From Hanleya hanleyi (lineage: Eukaryota; Mollusca; Polyplacophora; Lepidopleurida; Hanleyidae): a stretch of 64,000 nt of DNA. The position numbers and the translations under genes are program-made. The notes under the pieces were generated by a model, which saw nothing but the letters and a program-made list of their open reading frames with translations, did no database searches and was not told the DNA's origin. Where the stretch lies: contig JAVTVY010037077.1 in NCBI GenBank assembly GCA_036873755.1, forward strand, positions 1 to 64,000, written 5' to 3'. Position 1 is the stretch's first letter, and every line of letters begins with the position of its first letter. Positions 34,845-43,533 of the stretch are shown here, one piece after another.

Positions 34845-35425
34845 GACATTTAGGCAGCGCTTTATAGAGATGAATGGATCCGTTCCAGCTCCACAGAACG
34901 AATTACAGAATTACAGAATAGTGATTACAGAATGGCTGATTATCTGCTTATGCTGAACAACTCGCATTATAGACAGGCAGTGTGCAAATTGAGAATTTGT
35001 GCACATCGTTTGGAAATTGAGACTGGTCGATATAGAAATAAAAATAACTATATAGACAGAAGCGACAGAATCTGTAGATTATGTAACATATCAGCGGAAG
35101 ATGAATTTCATTTTATCATGAAATGCCCTAAACTAAAACGTCTCCGAAGCCTCTTATTGGAGAAACTGATACAGGCACACCCCGAAACGACCTTCATGAC
35201 AGAACTAGAGCAATTTTTGTTGATACTCGATTGCCCGAGTGCGATTGCACCACTCGTTGGACAGTTTTTGTACGAGATGTTGGAAGAGCGTCGACATCTC
35301 TTATCCACCTCACCCACTGCCACACAATAACATATTATTGTTCAATATTGTTATAATTCATTGACTCGTTTGTATTTCATGTGCTCATACGTGAAATAAA
35401 ATATCAGTATCAGTATCAGTTTCAC
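34845..35425 (+). pseudogene. 3' end of a non-LTR retrotransposon ORF2
   Basis: An open frame from about 34848 to the TAA at 35328-35330 reads YRDEWI, LRICAHRLEIETGRY, DRICRLCNISAEDEFHF and IMKCPKLKRLRSLL. This is the Cys/His region at the C terminus of many LINE ORF2 proteins (spacing CxxC, then H and C). Only this distal part is present, i.e. a 5'-truncated copy. The 3' end has AATAAA followed by three ATCAGT units at about 35403-35420, the short tandem tail typical of CR1/L2-like LINEs. Confidence 0.75.
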
Positions 35426-36545
35426 AAAAAATGGATTCATAATACTAGTCTATAAACGCGAAATTCTTAATTATTCGTGTGGTGGTAGAATGGAATTGTT
35501 GTGGTACGATGTAGGTTGGAAATGTGGGTTGATCGTTAATCCGTGAGCATCAACCATGAGTTGACCTTTGACCTCGGGCCGTCGAGGTCATTTCCGGTTA
35601 CGTGACTTGGGAAACAGTCGGATATCTCACAATAAATGCAGAAAAAACTCTCGAACTTTACACCCAGTCAAACGTGTCTAGTTGGGTCATCCCTGGTGCG
35701 TGCAGGGTCTCGTCTTGAAGCTCTGATGGTGTAGATTACGACTGGGGGATTGTTCGTGGAAGTGACAGCATGGTGCACATGCGCATGTACAGGCGAGTTC
35801 AGTAGTAGAGATAGGGCATTTCCTGCTGCGTCCTGAGGACATGTTTAATGAGAACACCATATAGCCTATATGGTGGGCATGTGAATGTTTGCGGTGGACT
35901 CTGTAGGAGAAATGACAGCATCGGTGACGTCATCAGTAGTAGTGAAAGCGCAGAGAAAGGGCATTTACGGATACGCCATAGTGTGTTGTGGGAAGCACAT
36001 GATGGGTCTGTCTAACCCAGTATACTCACTTCCCCTGTATGGTACCAGGTACAGAGTGACTGAGCGAATCACGAATGGCTGAGTGAGAGAACGATTGAGA
36101 CTTGAGTGAGTTGGTGAATGAGGTACGAGTGAGTGGATGAGTGGGCGATCGAGGTATGAGTGAGTGATCCTATAAGGTGGAACGTGAACCATTAGAGTAT
36201 CTGAGCGGGCACCATGCCGAGTACGTGTACGTTCAGTCAGAAGAGGCTGTCTCTTCGGGATAATGTGCTCAGAAATACCAGTCTAATGTATAGCCAAGAG
36301 ACACAGCTAGATCCACCCCCTCTGGGTCCACCAAGTGCAAAAGAGCATATCCCTAAACAAAGACGGTCAGCGGCCCGACGGGATGTGGAAAGACGTCCTG
36401 TGTGATACAATTGTGAGAGGAAGGGCCCATCCGTTATACCCGTTTTGTCTGATGCTGCAGCCAGTGGCAGCCCGCCTACGAGACCATATGCGATTAAGAA
36501 TGTAAGCTTCGTCCCAAGGATTCCTCACGATATGGATCAAGCATA
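35426..36545. other. Spacer left of the LTR element
   Basis: No complete gene. A degenerate GAGTGA-rich tract spans about 36055-36170. The frame at 36417-36549 (contains SGSPPTRPYAIKNVSFVPRI) runs open up to the LTR insertion point and could be a remnant of the same viral-like block as 45024-46394, but I do not recognise it. Confidence 0.35.
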
Positions 36546-36549
36546 TTAC
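36546..36549. other. Left target-site duplication TTAC
   Basis: TTAC directly before the 5' LTR, matching TTAC at 45006-45009 directly after the 3' LTR. Four-base duplications fit Ty3/gypsy integrases. Confidence 0.8.
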
Positions 36550-38012
36550 TGTCGTGTGGTCCACGATTGTGGATCCTATTTTTTTGTAAATATGCCGTCA
36601 AGAGTTGCGTTCCCTTGACCGGCTGAATTCTTCGATCAGCTGTTACGTCTGGTTTCATCAGGCCAGTACAGGCACTATTTTTCTCTGTTGTATTTTCGCT
36701 GTGCCTTTCTGTTCTGCTGTGCCGCGATAACTAATAGATATTTTCTTGATGTAATACGGCTCTGATAATTTCACTTTAATTGAAATTGGATGATATAGCG
36801 TGTATCAGCCCGATAAAGGGAACTATTTCTCGATAGAGCAGTGTTGTCGTTGTGATGTGGTCCGTACAACCACCCGTAAGACTACGCCAGAGAGAACAGT
36901 CTCGAAGCATGGCGTCTCGTTGATTGTCTGACAAATTAACTTATTGTGTCGATAATGCGGTGTGACATGAGATTCTGATGATCGTAACAATGCAGGGGGA
37001 GTTGGTGTTCTGCCAAATGTGAGTGAAACTGTCATTTTCGCATTAAATATGTAATATGTGATGATGCTACTTTGAACCGACAAACTGTGTCACATTTCAT
37101 TCCCGCCATTATTGTAAATCATTCTCGGCACGTACACAGTTTTCATATGTGATACCATAATGGTCTCTGTTAGACAGGGATAATTCCTGGTATTGAATTC
37201 ATTTATTTCCACGAATCCAATGTGTTGATTGATTTGCATATCAAATAAATTGTAATTGTCTTATCAAATCAAGTGATAATTGAAATGGTCATCAATTACT
37301 CGAGATAATGGATTAAATTGGGTCGATTGAATTCTCTGTAGTGACCATGTGACTCAGTAAGTGGACTTCTGTGGTCGTCATTCACCAGGCCTAGGAGCAA
37401 TTGATACTAAGGTAGGCCTACATGTACAATGTATGACAGATACATGTAGACCAAGTGTACTCTATGACCTTTTCTTGTACTTTAATTTTATAAACATTAA
37501 ATGTTAGTCGAATGGATTTAATTATTAAGCATGTATAAAATTATGGATATAAATTCCCTAATCATGTAATGATTTATTTTATCATACATTGATAAATCAA
37601 TGCCATTTCTAATAATCAATTATTATTGATCATGTTAATGGTAATCAAATATTGTCCAAAATGATTCCTCACTGATAAATTCATCAATTATTATTATCGA
37701 TCATGTTATTGGTAATCAAATATTGTTCAAAATGATTCCTTACTGATAGTAATCGCATCGTGATGGGTTATTTCATGGTTTATCCATCCCTATTTACTTT
37801 GATAGTGTATCAAATAATTCATGTGGTCCCATATCCATGGACAAGTTAAGCAAAGCAGATTGTTGTTTTTCATTACAGGGTTTTTTCTTTTCCTCGTGTA
37901 ACTTTCTTGCCTCGCACGATGTTCTTGGTTCATCATGAATATCCATGAATAAAGACTATCATATTTCTCAAGTTGGACTTAATCGTTCGTTGTTCGAGCC
38001 CCGGCTAAGACA
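36550..38012 (+). repeat. 5' LTR
   Basis: 1463 bp. Starts TGTCGTGTGG, ends GGCTAAGACA. AT-rich with a GTCCACGATTGTGGATCC near-palindrome at the left end. Lacks the ~10-bp CTCAGTCATG segment present in the 3' LTR at about 44320. Confidence 0.95.
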
Positions 38013-38016
38013 AAAG

Positions 38017-38034
38017 TGGTGTCAAGAAGTGGGA
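38017..38034 (+). other. Candidate primer-binding site
   Basis: TGGTGTCAAGAAGTGGGA begins 4 nt after the 5' LTR. TGG-start sequences complementary to a tRNA 3' CCA end are expected here. The GTGTCA.GAAGTGGGA pattern resembles PBSs of other animal gypsy elements; the tRNA was not identified. Confidence 0.6.
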
Positions 38035-38595
38035 TGATCTGACTGGGAAATTTCTTCTGTCTGCTTCTGGATTTCCGGACTAGAATACTAACCAATCATG
38101 AACTTGCATCAGTCTAGCAGGGTGGATTCCCTGTTGTGATATCGCCACTAGGAAGTGCACAGACAGTGTTGGAATTGGAAGAGACATTTATAACTCATGA
38201 AGAGGAAAAACCCTTGAGTATCCTTGTTACTGCTCTTATTGTTTGGGCCTAGATGCTGAATCATAAATTCGAAACGTTCATTGATCATGACAATAGTCCG
38301 ATCATTTTGTATGTAGCTGAACAGGAATGATTCTGTATACTAAGATCAATGTTTATAGACCATTTTGGGGTGGATTTGGGCAAAGTATTATGGGTGTGAA
38401 TCACTACTGCTGTTTCTCCTTATTTTAGGGGATTAGTCTAGTGTTGGTTTAGGGATTAATAATCGATTTTGTCGCCATTTAGTATGTACCATGTGTGGAC
38501 TTGGCTAGTAGTATATAGTGCACCCATTCTTTTTTTCCCAACCTTGTTTGTCTTAGTTTAAATATCTGAGCCCTTCCCTTGCCGTCTTTCACAAG

Positions 38596-39728
38596 ATGGC
38601 GGACGAACCGGCCGAACCACTTAATGTTGCTCAGATAATAGCTCAGTCCAACCAGGCAATTGCCCAGACCTTGACTGCAGCTTTCCAAAATTTGAAAATT
38701 AACCAGACCCCTACATTGAAACTTTCTAAATTTTATGGTCAGCCAAGGAAACCTGGTGATCTGACATTAAGGGAATGGCTAGATGAAGTTGAAGTGTTTG
38801 CTAGGCAAACCGGTGTTGTGGGTAATGACCGTGCCAGTATTATAACTGATTATTTGGCTGGGTCGGCTAAAGAAGAAATACTGTGTAGCACCGCTGAAAC
38901 TCGTCGGAATTTTGACCAATTGGTTGGTGTCCTGAAGAGACGTTTTGGCCCGCGTGAGTCCGTCCAGTCTCTTAATAGTACCTTCCATTCTCGCGAACAA
39001 CTGGAAGATGAAAATCTGGCTGATTTCAGCCGTGCGCTTATGAGATTGTACACGCGTTCGGAAACTGCAGCTAGTGACCAAATACTGCTTTGCACCGGTT
39101 GCGAAACAATGCCCTTAAGGAACAATTCGTGCGCGGCGCTCGTGACTCAACAACGCGCAAGGATCTTCGCCGTATCGAAATGGCTAGTGTTGATAAGACC
39201 TTTGCAGAAATGCGAGAGGAAGCTTTAACTTTCTTTAGAGATTCTGAAATTAAATCACGATTCAGAGGGAAGGTAAGGACTCTTGAGGTCGCATCTGATG
39301 ATGAATCAGATGGTGGATCCCTGCAGGTTTGTAGTGTAGAACATGCTAAATCAGTTTATGTTGCCAAGCACGAAATAGTTCAACAGTTAGTCAGTGGACA
39401 AAAACAGCTACAAGAAGGTTTGTCACAGCTGAAGAAACAGGTTTCAGAGCAACAATCACAAACCAACAAGCAAATTGAACAGTTAATGCAGGTTGTCAAT
39501 AGAAATTCATCCTTCCCCAGTAGTAATAAGTGGAAAGGTGAGGAAGTGAAGAGGCAGTCTGGTGGGTTAACTAGAAATGATTTGATTTGCTTTTACTGTA
39601 AGGAGAAAGGTCACATTAGTACTCGATGTCCAAAACTATTGGCCAAGGAACAAAGGGCCAGGTCTAAGCTTGATGAGAATGATAGTTCCAAGTGTGAAGT
39701 GTCGGGAAACGGGGGTCCTCTGCTGTAA
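38596..39728 (+). pseudogene. gag: gag, broken by one frame change
   Basis: Starts at ATGGCGGACGAACC after a 583-nt leader. The first frame (38596 to about 39085) holds the Retrotrans_gag capsid region: LREWLDEVEVFARQ, LKRRFGPRESVQSL and LADFSRALMRLY. The homology then continues in the -1 frame (open from 39078), with NNALKEQFVRGARD, a Gln-rich coiled coil (about 39380-39500) and a CCHC knuckle CFYCKEKGHISTRC (first Cys at 39588), ending at TAA 39726-39728. The break lies inside the capsid, not at a domain border, and shows no slippery heptamer, so a one-base loss near 39075-39090 is likelier than programmed shifting. Confidence 0.85.
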
Positions 39729-39776
39729 GTGGACTATCAGTAGAGGAAAGTGATGGTTGTATGCCTGAAGGTCCAC
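39704..39776 (+). promoter_or_regulatory. -1 ribosomal frameshift signal: slippery site and pseudoknot
   Basis: In the gag frame the heptamer G GGA AAC (39704-39710) has the X XXY YYZ form. After a 6-nt spacer (39711-39716), CCTCTGCTG (39717-39725) pairs with CAGTAGAGG (39738-39746), 9 bp with one G-U. The 12-nt loop contains the gag stop codon and GTGGAC (39729-39734), which is exactly complementary to GTCCAC at 39771-39776, giving an H-type pseudoknot. A one-base slip back leads directly into the frame of PR and RT, which otherwise lacks a start. Confidence 0.75.
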
Positions 39777-39979
39777 AAAATTCTGTTGTGACGCCGATGG
39801 TAGATAGTTGTTTAGGAGCCGATGTTCAAGAACATGTCGAAGATAGTGAAGATACCAGTAGAGTTCCACAGATTCTAGTGGCCAGCAGTCCAACGGCCGA
39901 TATTGAAATTGCTGGATTAAAAGTAGGATGTGTCTTGGACACCGGTGCAGAAACTTCTCTCATTCCATCCTCTTTCTAG
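39711..39979 (+). pseudogene. pol: pol: aspartic protease segment, ends at in-frame TAG
   Basis: Frame entered by the frameshift. After an acidic linker it reads IEIAGLKVGCVLDTGAETSLIP, with the retropepsin active site DTGA (about 39939-39950). TAG at 39977-39979 interrupts the frame just after the active site; the same frame then stays open through PR, RT and RNase H to 42433. This looks like a nonsense point mutation. A second start downstream is not needed if the stop is read through. Confidence 0.85.
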
Positions 39980-42433
39980 CATCAGTATTTAGCTGATCGA
40001 GTGGGTAATTTGAGTAAGATTGCTGCTTTTGTCAAAATTTTAGGTGCCAATGATTTGGAGGTTCCTCTTGAGGGGTATTTGCAAGTACCCATTTGTGCAT
40101 TTGGGCAGACTATACAAGGCGGGTTTTTGGTTCGTGTTGACTCTTCTAGCATATCGGTTCCGCTAAGTGAGAGGAGGAGACGTTCGCCCGTTATCTTAGG
40201 CTGCAATATTTTGAGACCTCTGATGCAATTGGCAGTGGATCCTGTTTGTCCTGACAGGCAGGATTGGTTGCTGGCATTTCATTGCTTGCGATTGGCGCAG
40301 GAACCTGCTGTTGAAGATTCTGTTCAATCAGAATGTGTGACCCATGATTTGTGGACTAGGTGTCAATCAGTTGTAATCCCTGCTAGGGAAGTGAAACTTA
40401 TTAGGTGTCAACCTTCTGTCAGTATGGAGCATTTGAAGGGAAAGTGTGTTTCAGTTGCAGGAACCACATTTTGCTCTTTTGGATTAAATTTTGGTCAAGA
40501 AATTTTGTCGGGTAAGGAGTCTACCTGTTTTGTAGAGGAGGGTTGTCAGGTCGTAGTTGACAATTCCTTGGATGTTTGGGTTGATAACTCTGGTCGAGAA
40601 CCAATTGAAATTTCAGCTTTCACCAAATTGGCGACGGTTGTTGAGACAGATGTCTCTCAGTGTATCTCAGTGAGTTGTGAAGATGGAGGTGTGAGAGTAG
40701 AGGTGAATGAAGTCCTGGTAGAACAAGGTTTTGTTGGTGTCTCAGGTGAAGATCCCAGCTCAGAACCAAGTGAGTGTTCAGACACTCCTGTGAATGGCCA
40801 TAAGTTATTCACCTTTCCGGATGGGTCCACTTATGAGCTGCCACTTGGGATTTCATTAGATGATCTCCCATATGACCATGCAGTATTGGCTGTTGGTATG
40901 CTTAAGCGAAAGGATGCAGCTTTCTCGAAGGGACCCTATGACCTTGGCCACTGTAGTCTCATCCCTCATAAGATAGTCTTGAAGGATTCGAAGCCAGTCA
41001 ATCTGCCTTATCGGCGTATTGCTCCAAATGTCATGGAGGAAGTTCGAAGTGAGTTGCAGCAGTTGTTGGACAAAGGCATTATTCGGAGATCTTCCAGTCC
41101 ATATGCAAGCTCTATTGTCTTAGTGCGGAAACGGGATAATAGTTTGAGAATATGTTTAGATTACAGGCAGCTCAATGCCAAGACTGAGAGAGATTCGTTT
41201 CCATTGCCACGAGTCGAGGAGACGCTTGAGGCTCTTCATGGAGCTAGTCTATTTTCATCTTTGGACCTCATGCATGGGTACTTCCAGCTCACAATGGACC
41301 CGGAGTCCATTCCATTGACAGCGTTCAGAGTTCCTTGGGGGCTATTCGAATTTCTTCGCATGCCACAGGGCCTGATGAACAGTCCTAGTACGTTTCAAAG
41401 GATCATGGAGTTGATTTTTGGAGACCTGAATCTCAAGGAATGCCTTTTGTATCTAGATGATATATTGGTGTTTTCAGGCTGCTTTGAAGAGCACATCAAA
41501 CGGTTGGAACGGGTGCTGGAGCGCTTGATTGAGTATGGCCTAAAGTTAAACGGGTGGAAATGTAGGCTTTTCCAACTTGCTCTACTGTATTTGGGACATA
41601 TTGTCAGTAAGGCAGGTGTGGAAGTTGACCCTGGAAAGGTCGAACGAATTAAGGACTGGCCGATTCCCACCAACAGTACTGAATTAAGATTCTTCTTAGG
41701 TTTGGCATCATATTACCGGCGATTTGTTCCCAATTTCGCACGGATAGTAGCCCTATTGCATGCTTTGGTGGCAGATCGTAGTGCTCCTACAAAAGTAGGG
41801 AAGCACTCGGCTTCTACAACAGTAGGGAAGCACTCGGCTCCTACAAAAGTAGGGAAGCATTCTGCCAAGCCTTGGGTGTGGACAGTTGAAGCCAACAGTG
41901 CTCTGGAAGCTGTGAAGCAAAAGTTAATTGTAGCTCCAGTTTTGGCATACCCCCAGTTCGATCGTGATTTTGTCGTTGAGGTAGATGCCTCATTGCAAGG
42001 GTTGGGGGCGTGCTTGTCACAGTATGATGATGATGGCAACCTTCACCCTATAGTGTTTGCTAGTCGGGGATTGAGGGGTGCAGAATGCAACAAATCCTCG
42101 TACCCCAGTTTCAAAATAGAACTGCTCGCACTCAAGTGGGCAGTCACTGAGAAATTTAGAGACTACCTTTTAGGTTCGCATTGTATTGTGTATACTGACC
42201 ACAATCCTCTGGCACATTTGAAGACCGCAAAATTAGGCGCTTGTGAACAGCGATGGGTTGCTCAATTGGAACCATTTGACCTAGAGATAAGGTACAGGTC
42301 AGGTCGTTCGAACAGATGTGCAGATGCACTTAGCAGGTGCCCTGCCAATTTGACTGCAGACGAAGTGTCTGATACATTTCAAGCTGTTGTAGAGAGAGGG
42401 CAAATGGGTAAACAGGAGGCTGCTGGTGATTGA
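39980..42433 (+). CDS. pol: pol: protease remainder, reverse transcriptase, RNase H
   Basis: Same frame as the protease. About 40001-40290: rest of the retropepsin (VILGCNILRP). About 40300-40930: PR-RT linker with PAREVKLIRC-type sequence and a Cys/acidic stretch. RT from about 40960 (LIPHKIVL): RKRDNSLRICLDYRQLN, FEFLRMPQGLMNSPSTFQ and catalytic YLDDILVFS (Asp pair 41456-41461). A 27-bp repeat is present three times in the tether (41783-41863). RNase H: VVEVDASLQGLGA (about 41972), KIELLALKWAV, YTDHNPL (42191) and a final RSNRCADALSR. The frame stops at 42431-42433 with no zinc-binding H2C2 or DDE integrase. Confidence 0.93.
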   Translation, partial: HQYLADRVGNLSKIAAFVKILGANDLEVPLEGYLQVPICAFGQTIQGGFLVRVDSSSISVPLSERRRRSPVILGCNILRPLMQLAVDPVCPDRQDWLLAFHCLRLAQEPAVEDSVQSECVTHDLWTRCQSVVIPAREVKLIRCQPSVSMEHLKGKCVSVAGTTFCSFGLNFGQEILSGKESTCFVEEGCQVVVDNSLDVWVDNSGREPIEISAFTKLATVVETDVSQCISVSCEDGGVRVEVNEVLVEQGFVGVSGEDPSSEPSECSDTPVNGHKLFTFPDGSTYELPLGISLDDLPYDHAVLAVGMLKRKDAAFSKGPYDLGHCSLIPHKIVLKDSKPVNLPYRRIAPNVMEEVRSELQQLLDKGIIRRSSSPYASSIVLVRKRDNSLRICLDYRQLNAKTERDSFPLPRVEETLEALHGASLFSSLDLMHGYFQLTMDPESIPLTAFRVPWGLFEFLRMPQGLMNSPSTFQRIMELIFGDLNLKECLLYLDDILVFSGCFEEHIKRLERVLERLIEYGLKLNGWKCRLFQLALLYLGHIVSKAGVEVDPGKVERIKDWPIPTNSTELRFFLGLASYYRRFVPNFARIVALLHALVADRSAPTKVGKHSASTTVGKHSAPTKVGKHSAKPWVWTVEANSALEAVKQKLIVAPVLAYPQFDRDFVVEVDASLQGLGACLSQYDDDGNLHPIVFASRGLRGAECNKSSYPSFKIELLALKWAVTEKFRDYLLGSHCIVYTDHNPLAHLKTAKLGACEQRWVAQLEPFDLEIRYRSGRSNRCADALSRCPANLTADEVSDTFQAVVERGQMGKQEAAGD
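41783..41863 (+). repeat. 27-bp x 3 in-frame repeat in the RT-RNase H tether
   Basis: Three consecutive copies encode APTKVGKHS, ASTTVGKHS and APTKVGKHS. The codon frame is kept. Other gypsy elements have a short non-repetitive tether here. Confidence 0.85.
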
Positions 42434-42677
42434 TCCCAGAGGGTTTTTCCCTCCTGAACCAGATGGGATTTTGCCTGTTGTCGAGTCCTCCGATGAAGAG
42501 GAAAGTTCAGATGATGATAATGATGACCAGTGGCTAAGCCTCTTGTTTGATGGGCAGGATGGCGATGGTGAGGCTAGAAGGGCTGGTCATGATATCGAGG
42601 TGGTCAGACGATCACGTCGTCGCAATAAAGGAGTGCACCCAAACGTACACAGATTACCAAGGTCTGTGATGTCTTGA
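42426..42677 (+). pseudogene. Acidic/basic C-terminal tail of pol after a probable deletion
   Basis: 83 codons: PRGFFPPEPDG, a long Asp/Glu/Ser run, then VVRRSRRRNKGVHPNVHRLP. Such RRSxRxNKG ends are typical of the extreme C terminus of gypsy Pol, downstream of integrase. It overlaps the end of the RNase H frame in a different frame, consistent with a deletion that removed integrase and joined the flanks out of frame near 42400-42430. Confidence 0.55.
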
Positions 42678-42761
42678 AGTTATATTGGTCCTACTCGAGG
42701 TGACGGTTGGTTTCACCTCTTCCTCTGTCTTGTTATTCTGTTAGAGTAGTATTGAGACAAG

Positions 42762-43379
42762 ATGCCTCTACATGTTCATATTTTTGGTCATTCATTTCCG
42801 AAAAGAGTGTTTAGCAGAATGAAATCACTAGGTTGCTCTGTTGAAGAGATTTGTGGAGTTGATGGTGGTCGTAGTACATTATTTATTGATGGATATTCCG
42901 GTTTGACCTTTGACAAAGTTTTGGGTCAACCTCAAATGTACCTGGGTAGGATGAGGTCCAGGTGCGTTGATATGTTGATTATTGACATGGAAACTAATGA
43001 CCTATGCGAGATTGGTAGCTCTCCGTCTGTGGTAGCGGGAAAACCATTGGCTTTCCTCACACTGCTGGATAGCTATAGTTTGAAATCCCAGTATATTATT
43101 CTTCTTTCAGTCATTCAGCGCACTAGTATATCGCGACCAGGTCAAATTGCTGTCGAAACATTTAACCATAGAGCTAAGCGATATAATAAGCTAATGTCCC
43201 AGCGATTGCAGACCGAATGTCCGCGGGTGAAGATTGTCTCTCAGGACACCATCAATTTCCCTAAATACATCCATGATGGGTGTCATCTAAATGAAGAGGG
43301 AATGCAAAGATATTGTAGATCAATAGGGGTTCTAATTAGAAGGGTTTTGACGAGCAAGATGAGTTCCGGTGTAGCATGA
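42762..43379 (+). CDS. SGNH/GDSL hydrolase-like ORF in the env position
   Basis: Intact 205-aa ORF. Blocks of the SGNH fold appear in order: block I IFGHSF with putative nucleophile Ser11, block II Gly (GYSGLTF, about 44-50), block III METNDL with Asn79, a YIILLSVIQRT strand (about 111-121), a YNKLMSQRL helix, and block V DGCHLN with Asp172 and His175. Block III has METND instead of the usual GTND. No signal peptide, TM helix or furin site, so it is not an envelope protein. Similar GHSF...TND...DGxHLN proteins are common in aquatic invertebrates, and an SGNH esterase domain is known in ORF1 of CR1-like LINEs. Role in the element unknown; it is the only long ORF here without a break. Confidence 0.75.
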   Translation: MPLHVHIFGHSFPKRVFSRMKSLGCSVEEICGVDGGRSTLFIDGYSGLTFDKVLGQPQMYLGRMRSRCVDMLIIDMETNDLCEIGSSPSVVAGKPLAFLTLLDSYSLKSQYIILLSVIQRTSISRPGQIAVETFNHRAKRYNKLMSQRLQTECPRVKIVSQDTINFPKYIHDGCHLNEEGMQRYCRSIGVLIRRVLTSKMSSGVA

Positions 43380-43521
43380 TTGTTTGTTCCTGTTGACTAG
43401 TTCTAGCATCAGGAGACAGGGTATGTCCCGCAATTGTGTCTTGTCGGAGTCCAGATTGTCTCGTGAGATATATATTATTTTGGTTTTATGTGGTGTGCCA
43501 TGCGAGGTCGATATGGCACTA

Positions 43522-43533
43522 AGTAGGGAAGAA
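43522..43533 (+). other. Polypurine tract
   Basis: AGTAGGGAAGAA ends directly at the TG of the 3' LTR. One T interrupts the purines; the last nine bases (AGGGAAGAA) are pure. Confidence 0.75.

Noticed and set aside
36823..37083. Minus-strand 86-codon ORF present in both LTRs (also 43806-44066)
   Set aside because: Shared only because the LTRs are near-identical; no domain or start context. Worth revisiting if conserved in diverged copies.
42762..43379. Retroviral-type envelope gene
   Set aside because: No signal peptide, TM segment or cleavage site; motifs are those of SGNH hydrolases.
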